Below, piece after piece: positions 1-8,814 of a stretch of DNA of 64,000 nucleotides (the first letter of the stretch is position 1; each line of letters opens with the position of its first letter). The position numbers and the translations under genes are program-made. Source of the stretch: JAJRTE01 sp964418585 (GTDB lineage: Bacteria; Myxococcota_A; UBA796; JAJRTE01); assembly GCA_964418585.1 (NCBI GenBank), contig CAYQMG010000045.1, forward strand, positions 1-64,000, read 5' to 3'. The notes below the pieces were generated by a model. It ran no database searches, had not been told where the DNA came from, and worked only from the letters and a program-made list of their open reading frames with translations.

Positions 1-461
<461 letters not shown>

Positions 462-572
462 CTCGTTCAATCCTTCTAATCCCAGCCTCTTCAGGCCAGG
501 CCAAAACTCAAAACCCACATTCCCACTATTCAGTTTTCAAAGACCACTTCCACCTAGTTCCAAACCCTACTA

Positions 573-600
573 TTTTTACTAAACTCACTCCCCTTGTCAA
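573..600 (-). promoter_or_regulatory. rrn promoter, proximal (P2-like)
   Basis: On the minus strand a perfect -35 TTGACA (complement 595-600) is followed after 16 nt by TAAAAA (complement 573-578). The start would fall about 105 nt before the 16S 5' end. A perfect -35 with an A/T-rich -10 in otherwise GC-rich DNA fits a strong sigma-70 rRNA promoter. Confidence 0.55.
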
Positions 601-687
601 CTCGTTTTTTTTGCCAGCCTTCGCCGCTCCACCGGGCCGCTGCCCGTCGCCCCCGCGGCGTCGCCACTTTCATCCAAGCGGCGCTGT

Positions 688-716
688 AATATAGTCAGCC
701 CTTCTGGGACCGTCAA
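688..716 (-). promoter_or_regulatory. rrn promoter, distal (P1-like)
   Basis: On the minus strand TTGACG (complement 711-716), a 17-nt spacer and TATATT (complement 688-693) form a near-consensus sigma-70 promoter. An A/T tract just upstream (about 717-740) could act as an UP element. With the 573-600 element it gives the tandem promoter arrangement typical of rRNA operons. The stretch 462-1127 otherwise holds the 16S leader and no gene I can support. Confidence 0.6.
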
Positions 717-1127
717 GCTTTTTTTCACGCTTTTTTTCCAACCCGGATCTTCTTTGCCGCGGACGCCCTCCAACCCCTCGCCGTTTCGGTCTTTTTCTCC
801 GGCCCTCGCCCATGCGTCCGGTCGCTGGTCTCGTTTTTTTCGTCTCTGCACCATGCGATTGCTGCTCTCCCCCTCCCCAGATCACGGGATTCGCGCCGGG
901 TTGTCTCTGCTGCCTCTGTTTCCGCTCCGCCTTCCACGGGCTCTCTGCTCTCGCCTGTCCTCGCCAGGTCCGCGCTTGCATTTTGGGCTCCCGTTGCCCA
1001 TGCCTCCGTGATAAGATGGCCTCCTTGTGGTCTCGGCACCATCCGAGTTTCGAACCGGGCTTCCCGGGCGGCGAGGCATGGTGTCGGTTGCGTCAACCCC
1101 CCGATAATTCATAAAGGGTACTCAACG

Positions 1128-2288
1128 ATGGAACAGGAAACCCTGGTACGCCCACTCACGGCCCTTTCCGAGGATGAGCAGATCTTCAAGGATGCGGTTG
1201 CTTCGTTTGCTCGCGAGCAAATTGCGCCCAAGGTTCGCCAGATGGACAAGGAGCAACGCCTGGATCCCGACTTGATCCGACAGTGCTTCGAGCTTGGTAT
1301 CATGGGCATCGAGATCCCGGTCGAGTACGGTGGGGCCGGCAGTTCATTCTTCATGGCCTGCCTCGCTGTCGAGGAACTCGCTGCTGTGGATCCGGCGCTG
1401 GCGGTCCTGGTCGATGTCCAGAACACGTTGTGTGCGAATGCCATTCTTCGATGGGCCACGCCCGAGCAGAAGCAGAAGTATCTCCCCCGCATGGCCACAG
1501 ACCTGGTCGGTGCCTACGCGCTCAGCGAGGCAGGAAGCGGCTCCGATGCCTTCTCGCTCCGCTGCCGCGCCGAGGATCGCGGGGATCACTGGGTCCTGAA
1601 CGGCCCCAAGCTCTGGATCACGAACGGCAACGAGGCGGGGCTGTTCATTGTGTTCGCGACCATCGATCCCTCGAAGGGCTACAAGGGCATCACGGCGTTC
1701 CTGGTGGAGAAGGAGTTCGAGGGATTCCGGGTGGGGAACAAGGAGGACAAGCTGGGTATCCGGGCGAGTTCCACCTGCGAGCTGATCATGGAAGACTGTG
1801 TGGTGCCGAAGGAGAACCTGCTTGGAGAGGTCGGCAAAGGATACAAAATCGCCATCGAGACCTTGAATGAAGGGCGAATCGGTATCGGCGCCCAGATGGT
1901 GGGACTGGCCCGAGGCGCTCTCGACCACTGCCTCCAGTACACCAAGGAGCGTGTGCAGTTCGGCAAGCCGATCTCCTCGTTCCAGGGGGTCCAGTTCCAG
2001 CTCGCGCAATGCGCCACCGAGAACGAGGCGGCGAGATTGATGGTTTACAACGCGGCCAGACTCAAGGACGCTGGCCTGCCGTTCGTCAAGGAAGCGGCCA
2101 TGGCCAAGTTGTTTGCCTCACAGGTGGCGGAGCGCACGGCGTCCACCGTCGTGGATCTGTACGGCGGCTACGGCTACACCACCGACTACCCGGCCGAGAA
2201 GTACTACCGCGACTGCAAGATCGGGAAGATCTACGAGGGCACGAGCAACATGCAGCTCCAGACCATCGCCAAGCTCATCGAGCCCTGA
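1128..2288 (+). CDS. acyl-CoA dehydrogenase, short/branched-chain type
   Basis: A 386-residue FAD enzyme that oxidises acyl-CoA to enoyl-CoA and passes electrons to ETF, as in fatty-acid or branched-chain amino-acid breakdown. The helical N-terminal domain, the beta domain (ALSEAGSGSDAF, then WITNG) and the C-terminal domain are all present. The catalytic glutamate lies in IYEGTSNMQ near the C-terminus. The stretch KEDKLGIRASSTCEL and the following NEGRIGIGAQM strongly recall 2-methylbutyryl/isobutyryl-CoA dehydrogenases, though substrate cannot be fixed from sequence alone. The frame stays open upstream to 1008, but similarity starts at the ATG at 1128. The gene stands alone, with no ETF or thiolase genes beside it. 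Confidence 0.93.
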   Translation: MEQETLVRPLTALSEDEQIFKDAVASFAREQIAPKVRQMDKEQRLDPDLIRQCFELGIMGIEIPVEYGGAGSSFFMACLAVEELAAVDPALAVLVDVQNTLCANAILRWATPEQKQKYLPRMATDLVGAYALSEAGSGSDAFSLRCRAEDRGDHWVLNGPKLWITNGNEAGLFIVFATIDPSKGYKGITAFLVEKEFEGFRVGNKEDKLGIRASSTCELIMEDCVVPKENLLGEVGKGYKIAIETLNEGRIGIGAQMVGLARGALDHCLQYTKERVQFGKPISSFQGVQFQLAQCATENEAARLMVYNAARLKDAGLPFVKEAAMAKLFASQVAERTASTVVDLYGGYGYTTDYPAEKYYRDCKIGKIYEGTSNMQLQTIAKLIEP

Positions 2289-2520
2289 GCACCCCTTCGC
2301 CCGGCGTTCATCCCTCGAGCCTGTCCGACCCCACGGTCCGCCTGGTCGCAATGACGGTCGGCAGGCTCCCTTGCGCGATCCCCGCGGCCGGCTGTGCCCG
2401 GGTCCGTCCGGGGCACCTGGTCTGTCGCACGCGGCCTCCACTCAGTGGAATCGTGAGCGATATCGCATGCTCGACCCTCCTCCCCACCCTCATCGAGGCC
2501 GGAGGGTTTCTTGGACGATC

Positions 2521-3054
2521 TCAATGATATGGAACCTCGGACTCGCCGATCAAGGCCGGGGGCTCGTCGTCCTCGAGGTAGGCGGAGAGGAGTTGCGCCT
2601 GGTCGAAGACCTTGGAACGGTGGCACCCCCACACGTCGCAGAGGGCCACCACCTGCCCTTCCTCGAGCGACGGGGTGAGATAAAGCGCCACCATGTCTCC
2701 TTGCCCGCAAGAACAGCGAGACAACCTGGGCAACGGAACATCGCAGATGGGGCAAGAGATCCGGACTCGAGTCCCGTCCTTGAAATCTGTGAACCCAAGG
2801 CGTGCGTGGTCCCCGTGGAACGGGCTCAGCACCACCTCCCCGCTTCGGGTCCCATCCGACACCTTCAGCCAGATTCCCGGCTGGCCATCGAACAGCCCCT
2901 TCGACTCGGTGACGAGATTGTGCCCGTTTGGACAGAAAACCTGCGTGACCTGGATGACGACGTCGTCGATCTCCTTGATGCGGACATCTTCCGAAGGAGG
3001 CTGCGCGCCTTGCGAACGAAACAGACGATCTCGTCGGATCTTGACCCTTGCCAC
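2521..3054 (-). CDS. zinc-ribbon-like protein of unknown function
   Basis: A 177-residue protein with a GTG start at 3054, chosen because GGAGGG sits six nucleotides upstream. I do not recognise a family. Paired cysteine motifs suggest structural zinc: CPNGH near residue 41, CPIC near residue 100, CSCGQG near 113, and CDVWGC near 138. The basic N-terminus (RVKIRRDRLFR) could contact nucleic acid. There is no signal peptide or membrane segment. It is transcribed divergently from the gene at 3369. The 314-nt region between them has a TATACT at 3306-3311 but no convincing -35. Confidence 0.7.
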   Translation of the reverse strand: MARVKIRRDRLFRSQGAQPPSEDVRIKEIDDVVIQVTQVFCPNGHNLVTESKGLFDGQPGIWLKVSDGTRSGEVVLSPFHGDHARLGFTDFKDGTRVRISCPICDVPLPRLSRCSCGQGDMVALYLTPSLEEGQVVALCDVWGCHRSKVFDQAQLLSAYLEDDEPPALIGESEVPYH

Positions 3055-3368
3055 CGGCTACCCTCCATGCCTTGACGCTGGACGCGGGATTGCGCCCTGC
3101 GACCTTTTGCCTGCCACTGTGGCCTTATAGACCGCGCGCAGCGAAACCACAAGGGTTTTTCCATCTTCCTTTTCGCCATCTCCTCTCGTGGGGCCGGAGA
3201 CACCGGTGCCCTGCACCTCGACCACGAACTCGAGGAGGGGCCACGCAGCCTGGGTTTCCACCCGCACAAGGCGCAACGAAGGTGCGCCCAGTCAACAGAA
3301 TCGAGTATACTCTCGGCCATTGTCTCTTGCTGTTCCACCCATGCCGACTTCAGACCAGAGGAGTGCTC

Positions 3369-4685
3369 ATGAGCGTGAACACAAATGACTGGGTTCCTAC
3401 CCATGCGCGGCCCACAGCGTTTCTGCCAGCCACGGTGGCTCCAGAAACGGTATTCGAACCGCCTCCGTTCGAGGTCTCCGAGTTCGTCAGGAGGGCGCTC
3501 GGGATGCTGGCTTCCGACCGATGGATTCGAGCTGCGGGCAAGGAGTTCGACCGGACCCGGCTCCTGCCTTGCAAGTGGAAGTGTGCCGATGAATCCCTGT
3601 TCTCGGTGGACCTCGTCCTCCATGCCTGCACGGGACAGTTTCCTTTCGACAAGGGCAAACTCGGGGGCCGCTTCAACCCCGAATCGCTCCCGGCCGCCTT
3701 TCACCACGGGCCGTACCACCTCGACCTCGGCGGCTCACACGTGGGGGTCGTCGAGGATGGAACAGGCCACCTCGAGGTCGGATACGTGACCCGTCCATTG
3801 CAGGGTACTCGCTCGACAGACTGCGGCTGGTTGATGCAGGTGCTGGCACCATTCAAGCGCGTCCATGATCAGGCATGTGAATCGATCCTCCTGGCCCGAA
3901 CGGACGACACGTTGCGGCTGACCGTCCCCAACGAGTACCTGCACCCTGGATGGTCGACCAGTCCGGTGAAGCTGTTGCTGAACCTGGACGCGCTGGGCGC
4001 TCACCGGGCCGAGACATCGAGCGGGGACCGCACGCGCCGCCGCCAGGAACCCCTGAACAGCAGTCGCACATCCACGGCCGGACCGCATGCGACCGCAGGG
4101 CCGGTGGCAGGTTGCACAACCTTTGCCATCCCACCAGACTTCGTGGAACGCCTCTCCAACCGACAACGGCTGCGGCTCGAGGCGGGAGAAGTCGTGCCCG
4201 TGGGACAGGGACTTCGCCCGCACGACTTTCACCTGTATTCCACCGAAACCGTGACCGACCGCGACGGCCTCCCTGTGGACCGGCTCCTGCTCTACGTCAA
4301 GGAAATCGTGGCCGGTGGACGGGCGCCCTACCCACTGACAGGCGCACTGATCAACGCCTGTATCGAGTACAACGCACTCACCGACGCCCTCCGCCAGGAC
4401 GCATTCCGGCCGTATGGCGCTGCGAGTTTCACCGGGGTGTTCATCGACCGCTACGACGAGGCGCTGGGAACCTATGTGAACTTTTTCGCGCCCGTGGCAT
4501 TCTCCCTCAAGATCCCCGGTGCACGCGAAATCATCGAGCTGAATGCCGCCGAACTTCGGAACGAACTCCTGGAAGTGCGCCCTGCCGACCCGGCCCGACC
4601 GCTGACGGCGGTTCTGGGCTACGATCCCACCCGGGCGATTCCTCCACGGTTCGATTTCCCCCGGTCCCACCACCAGGATCTCTGA
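3369..4685 (+). CDS. protein of unknown function
   Basis: A 438-residue soluble protein with no signal peptide, membrane segment or motif that I recognise. The ATG at 3369 follows a good ribosome site (GAGGAG, spacing about 6); an earlier in-frame start at 3048 would add a low-complexity basic tail and is rejected. The middle (about residues 215-250) is Ser/Thr/Arg-rich and looks like a flexible linker between two halves. The C-terminal half has ordered segments such as FTGVFIDRYDEALGTYVNFF. The long codon-biased frame and strong ribosome site support a real gene. It precedes a TetR-controlled operon but has its own stop and 128 nt of separation. Confidence 0.7.
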   Translation: MSVNTNDWVPTHARPTAFLPATVAPETVFEPPPFEVSEFVRRALGMLASDRWIRAAGKEFDRTRLLPCKWKCADESLFSVDLVLHACTGQFPFDKGKLGGRFNPESLPAAFHHGPYHLDLGGSHVGVVEDGTGHLEVGYVTRPLQGTRSTDCGWLMQVLAPFKRVHDQACESILLARTDDTLRLTVPNEYLHPGWSTSPVKLLLNLDALGAHRAETSSGDRTRRRQEPLNSSRTSTAGPHATAGPVAGCTTFAIPPDFVERLSNRQRLRLEAGEVVPVGQGLRPHDFHLYSTETVTDRDGLPVDRLLLYVKEIVAGGRAPYPLTGALINACIEYNALTDALRQDAFRPYGAASFTGVFIDRYDEALGTYVNFFAPVAFSLKIPGAREIIELNAAELRNELLEVRPADPARPLTAVLGYDPTRAIPPRFDFPRSHHQDL

Positions 4686-4707
4686 AACACTTCAGTACGC
4701 TTTCCGG

Positions 4708-4736
4708 TTGACATTTTTCAAGGGAGCAACTAGAAA
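4708..4736 (+). promoter_or_regulatory. sigma-70 promoter of the TetR/SulP/two-component operon
   Basis: Perfect TTGACA (4708-4713), 17-nt spacer and TAGAAA (4731-4736). The small inverted repeat TGAGCACTCA (about 4755-4764) lies at or just past the expected start, where the TetR protein encoded next could bind as an autorepressor. The operator is a suggestion from position and symmetry only. Confidence 0.6.
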
Positions 4737-4813
4737 GGCATTATTGTAGTGAGCACTCAGTACAAGAACTTCCTACGCGACGCCCGGGGAACCGGGGACG
4801 CTGGACCGGAGCG

Positions 4814-5428
4814 ATGTCAAACAAGAAGCAGGCCATCCTTCGAGCAGCCACGATTTTCTTTGCGGAGAAGGGGTTCACGGAGACATCGATGGCAGACCTG
4901 TCGGAGGCGACAGGGGTTGCCGAGGGGACGTTTTACTATCATTTCGGGACGAAGACGGGGTTGTTTCTTGCCGCGTTGCAGGAGGTGCGGGAAGGGATCA
5001 TCCACGAGTTTGATGCCTACTTTGAAGAGCGGGAGTTCGGGAGCGGGATGGAGATGCTGGAGGAAGTGATTTCCTTTCTCCTGTTCCTGGCGAGCCATCG
5101 CCCCGAGTGGTTTTTGTTGTTGCAGCGGCATCATGCGTTCGAGTTGGCCCGGACGAATCAGGCGTGCCGGGAACACCTGGAAGCGATCTTCAACACGCTC
5201 GTGGGTCTTCTCGAGGGAGTGATTTTGCGGGGCCAGGAGGATGGGTCGATTGGGCCTGTGCCGACGAGGCGGACGGCGCTTCTGCTTTTTTCGATGGTAC
5301 ACGGTCTGCTCTGGGTGAAGCTGCACGATGTGGCGGACACAGCGGTGCTTCATGAGGATCTGTTGTCGGCCTGTCGGAGGATCGTGGAGCCGCCCGAGGC
5401 CGGGCCGAAAGGAGCTTCGCCGTGTTGA
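4814..5428 (+). CDS. TetR/AcrR family transcriptional regulator
   Basis: A 204-residue repressor with a TetR-type helix-turn-helix at residues 1-50. It contains FAEKGFTETSMADLSEATG and GTFYYHFGTKTGLF, which carries the family's conserved YYHF recognition-helix motif. The remaining 150 residues form the helical ligand-binding/dimer domain. It is the first gene of the operon and its stop overlaps the GTG start of the SulP gene by a few bases, so translation is probably coupled. It likely controls the promoter at 4708-4736 and therefore the transporter and signalling genes. The effector is unknown. Confidence 0.92.
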   Translation: MSNKKQAILRAATIFFAEKGFTETSMADLSEATGVAEGTFYYHFGTKTGLFLAALQEVREGIIHEFDAYFEEREFGSGMEMLEEVISFLLFLASHRPEWFLLLQRHHAFELARTNQACREHLEAIFNTLVGLLEGVILRGQEDGSIGPVPTRRTALLLFSMVHGLLWVKLHDVADTAVLHEDLLSACRRIVEPPEAGPKGASPC

Positions 5429-7557
5429 AACGAATCTTTCCTTTCCTGGACTGGTTTCGGGGTTACGACGTTGGCAGCCTTCGGACGGATCTCGTGGCAG
5501 GTCTGACCGTGGCGCTGGTGCTGATACCGCAGTCGATGGCCTATGCGCAGTTGGCGGGGCTTCCTCCATACTATGGTCTTTATGCGTCGTTTCTCCCGCC
5601 GATGGTCGCGGCCTTGTTTGGGTCCAGTCGGCAACTGGCCACCGGTCCGGTTGCGGTGGTGTCGCTGATGACCTCTGCGTCGCTGGAGCCACTGGCCACG
5701 GCGGGGAGCGAGGGGTACATCGGATATGCCATTGCGCTGGCGGTGTGCGTGGGGTTGTTCCAGCTTAGCCTGGGTGTCCTGCGTCTGGGGCTTGTGGTCA
5801 ACTTTCTATCGCATCCGGTGGTGAACGGGTTCACCAATGCGGCGGCGATCATCATTGCCACGTCCCAACTTTCGAAGTTGTTTGGAGTACATGTAGACAA
5901 GGCGGAGCACCACTACGAAACGATCCTGCGGGTGTGCCGGGCTGCGTACCACTATACCCACTGGCCGACGCTGTTGATGGGACTGTTTGCGTTCGGGATC
6001 ATGTACGGACTGAGGCGGTATTTTCCTCGAGCGCCGAACGTTCTGGTGGCGGTGGCGGCGGCGACTCTGATCTCGTGGGCGACGGGGTTCGAGCACAATG
6101 AGCGGGTTCCCCTGTCGGCGATCCATGTTCCGGAGGCGGTTCGTCTGGTAGAGGAATTCAACGAGGTGATGACACGAATACCCGGTCTTGGGGAGCGGCG
6201 AACGGAGCTTGGGAACGATCTGGAAGCGGCGAGGGAATCGGGGGATGTATTTCGAGTCATCGATCTGGAACGGGACCTGGCTCGAGCGTCGGTGGAGTTG
6301 GACCTGGCCAAGGAACGTGCCCACGAACTTCGTGCGAAGTTGAGGGGGTTTCTTTTCGAGCGCCGGGAAGGCCCCGGGGGTGCGTCGAGCTTTGCGTTGC
6401 GAGGTGAAGGAGAGGGGGAGAGCGACGGACGGACGTGGCGATTGAAGATTGGGAATCGTGCGCTGGACACCGAGGCGTTGCTGATGGTGGGAGGAGGCGC
6501 GGTGGTGGGCACGATTCCCAAGGGATTGCCGGCGATCAAGGTACCGGACCTGGACCTGTCCCTGATACTGAAGCTGCTTCCTTCGGCGGTGATCATTTCC
6601 CTGTTGGGATTCATGGAGGCGATCTCGATTGCCAAGGCGATGGCGGCGAAAACGGGTCAGCGCCTGGATCCGAACCAGGAGCTGATCGGCCAAGGGTTGG
6701 CGAACATCGTAGGGGCGATGGGCAAGAGTTACCCGGTGTCCGGGTCGTTCTCCCGTTCTGCGGTGAATCTTCAGGCAGGTGCCATTTCGGGGATGTCGAG
6801 TGTGTTCACGAGCTTGGCGGTGGTGATCGTACTCCTGTTTTTCACCCCGCTGCTCTACCATCTGCCGCAGGCGGTGCTGGCCGCGGTGATCATGATGGCG
6901 GTGATCGGCCTGGTGAACGTGTCCGGGTTCGTGCATGCATGGCGAGCGCAGTGGTACGACGGAGCGATTTCGATCATCTCGTTCGTGTGCACCCTCGTGT
7001 TCGCCCCGCACCTGGACAAGGGGATCATGGTGGGCGTGACGCTTTCGCTGGGCGTGTTTCTGTATCGCAGCATGCGTCCTGCAGTGGTGTCCCTTTCCCG
7101 GCACGAGGACGATGCGCTGCGGAGTTCTTTTGAGCACAGTCTGGCCGAGTGTCGATACATGGATCTGGTGCGATTCGATGGTCCCCTGTTTTTTGCCAAC
7201 GCGAGTTACCTGGAAGACAAGATCAATGAGCGGCTGCTGACCAAGACGAGTCTGCGGCACATCATTATTGCGGCCAACGGGATCAACGACATCGATGCCT
7301 CGGGAGAGGAGGCCCTGTCACTGCTCATCGATCGGGTGCGGAGTGCGGGGGTGGAGATCTCGCTGAGCGGTGTGAACGAAAATGTGATGAAGGTGCTGAA
7401 GCAGACCCATCTCCTGGAGAAGATTGGTGCCGACCACATCTATCCCACGATGGAGAAGGCGATTTGTTCGGTACATGCCAGCGCGCACGAGGGGGGGGTC
7501 GAGCAGGACTGTCCGCTCACGACGGTGTGCCGTATTTCGACGCACGCCGGAAGGTAG
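5422..7557 (+). CDS. SulP/SLC26-family anion transporter with STAS domain and coiled-coil insertion
   Basis: A 711-residue inner-membrane transporter. The N-terminal SulP signature is clear (LIPQSMAYAQLAGLPPYYGL), as are the later membrane core (IPKGLPAIKVPDL, then YPVSGSFSRSAVN) and a C-terminal STAS domain (about residues 575-680). Substrates in this family include sulfate, bicarbonate and dicarboxylates; none can be assigned here. Oddly, residues about 235-350 form a hydrophilic, Glu/Arg-rich, coiled-coil-like insertion where most SulP proteins have only a short loop. The start is GTG at 5422, with AAAGGAG ahead of it, overlapping the tetR stop. The downstream signalling genes suggest its activity or expression is tuned by a phosphorelay. 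Confidence 0.93.
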   Translation: MLKRIFPFLDWFRGYDVGSLRTDLVAGLTVALVLIPQSMAYAQLAGLPPYYGLYASFLPPMVAALFGSSRQLATGPVAVVSLMTSASLEPLATAGSEGYIGYAIALAVCVGLFQLSLGVLRLGLVVNFLSHPVVNGFTNAAAIIIATSQLSKLFGVHVDKAEHHYETILRVCRAAYHYTHWPTLLMGLFAFGIMYGLRRYFPRAPNVLVAVAAATLISWATGFEHNERVPLSAIHVPEAVRLVEEFNEVMTRIPGLGERRTELGNDLEAARESGDVFRVIDLERDLARASVELDLAKERAHELRAKLRGFLFERREGPGGASSFALRGEGEGESDGRTWRLKIGNRALDTEALLMVGGGAVVGTIPKGLPAIKVPDLDLSLILKLLPSAVIISLLGFMEAISIAKAMAAKTGQRLDPNQELIGQGLANIVGAMGKSYPVSGSFSRSAVNLQAGAISGMSSVFTSLAVVIVLLFFTPLLYHLPQAVLAAVIMMAVIGLVNVSGFVHAWRAQWYDGAISIISFVCTLVFAPHLDKGIMVGVTLSLGVFLYRSMRPAVVSLSRHEDDALRSSFEHSLAECRYMDLVRFDGPLFFANASYLEDKINERLLTKTSLRHIIIAANGINDIDASGEEALSLLIDRVRSAGVEISLSGVNENVMKVLKQTHLLEKIGADHIYPTMEKAICSVHASAHEGGVEQDCPLTTVCRISTHAGR

Positions 7558-7567
7558 GGAGGAAACC

Positions 7568-8794
7568 ATGTCGGTTGTCACCATCTTCAGCAGTGTTTTC
7601 TGCCGGAAGGAGGAGGTCCTGGCCGAACTCGAGCGTCGCACCGGGTACCGGTTGGTGACCGACGAGGAGGTGGCGGATCGTGCAGCCACCATGTCCGGGC
7701 TGGATTCGAAACGCATTCTGCGGGCACTCTCCTCGAAGACGTCTGTCTTCGACAAGTTCACGCGAGAGAAGGAGCGCGGGGTGGCGTGGCTTCGGATGGC
7801 GATGGCCGACATGCTCTCGGAGGACGGTCTTTTGTTCGACGGGGTGTGCGGTCACCTGATTCCCCGGGCGATTACGCACGTGCTCCAGGTGTGCCTGGTG
7901 GCGGACATGAAGTCGCGGGTGGCGTGGGCGGAGGCGTCAGGCCTTTCGGCCAGGGAAGCGACGTCCCGGATCCGGGCTGCGGACGAGGATCGTGCGAGCT
8001 GGGTGGACCGCGTCCGGCAGGTGCGGGATCCGTGGGCGTCGTCGTTGTATGACATTGTCATACCGACGGACAAGATGGACGTGGATGCGTCGGTCGCCGT
8101 CATCGTGGAGAATCTCCGGAGCGATGTGCTGGGTCCCACGGAGACCTCGAGGCGAGCGGCGGAGGACTTTGGGTTGGCTGCCCGGGTGGGGGTTGCCCTG
8201 GTTCGCGAAGGGCACAACGTGGACGTGGAGGTTCGGGACCGCGCGGTCACGTTGACGGTCAATCAAAACGTGCTCATGCTGGGACGGCTGCAGGAGGAAT
8301 TGAAGGGGATCGCCTCAAAGGTACCGGGAGTTTCATCGGTGGAAACGCGCATCGGGAAGGGATTTCACCGAACCGACATCTACCGCAAGTACGACTTCGA
8401 CGTTCCAAAATTGTTGCTGGTGGACGACGAACGGGAGTTCGTACACACGCTGTCCGAACGGCTCCAGATACGGGATGTGAACGCGGCCGTCACCTACGAC
8501 GGTCAAACGGCACTCGAGATCGTGGAGGATGACGAACCCGAGGTGATGATACTCGATCTCAAGATGCCCGGGATCGATGGGATCGAGGTACTGAAGAACG
8601 TGAAGGCGACTCGCCCGAACATCGAAGTGATCATCCTGACCGGTCATGGTTCCGAGGAAGACCGGCGGCTGTGCCTGTCCCTGGGAGCGTTCGCCTACTT
8701 GCAAAAGCCCGTTGACATCGAGGTCCTGACCGAGACGCTACGCGCGGCCAACGAGCGCATCCGGCGCAAGTCGGCGGGCGATGGCAACGGTTGA
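7568..8794 (+). CDS. cytidylate-kinase-like / BON-like / response-regulator receiver fusion
   Basis: A 408-residue signalling protein, with ATG at 7568 after AGGGAGG. Residues 1-200 resemble the cytidylate kinase-like (AAK6/CMPK2-type) fold, but the P-loop region reads IFSSVFCRKEEV, without the glycine-rich loop, so it is probably a sensor or scaffold rather than an active kinase. Residues about 205-275 look like a BON domain (VSSVETRIG at its end). Residues about 282-400 are a complete receiver with acidic pocket (LLVDDE), phosphoacceptor in MILDLKMPG and the conserved lysine in LQKPVD. There is no output domain, so it probably relays phosphate to or from the neighbouring kinases. It sits 10 nt after the SulP gene. 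Confidence 0.85.
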   Translation: MSVVTIFSSVFCRKEEVLAELERRTGYRLVTDEEVADRAATMSGLDSKRILRALSSKTSVFDKFTREKERGVAWLRMAMADMLSEDGLLFDGVCGHLIPRAITHVLQVCLVADMKSRVAWAEASGLSAREATSRIRAADEDRASWVDRVRQVRDPWASSLYDIVIPTDKMDVDASVAVIVENLRSDVLGPTETSRRAAEDFGLAARVGVALVREGHNVDVEVRDRAVTLTVNQNVLMLGRLQEELKGIASKVPGVSSVETRIGKGFHRTDIYRKYDFDVPKLLLVDDEREFVHTLSERLQIRDVNAAVTYDGQTALEIVEDDEPEVMILDLKMPGIDGIEVLKNVKATRPNIEVIILTGHGSEEDRRLCLSLGAFAYLQKPVDIEVLTETLRAANERIRRKSAGDGNG

Positions 8795-8814
8795 CCCGTG
8801 GCCACAGGTGCGAA

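Noticed and set aside
5806..7260. 484-codon minus-strand frame opposite the SulP gene
   Set aside because: His/Arg/Gln-rich mirror of a clear membrane transporter gene.
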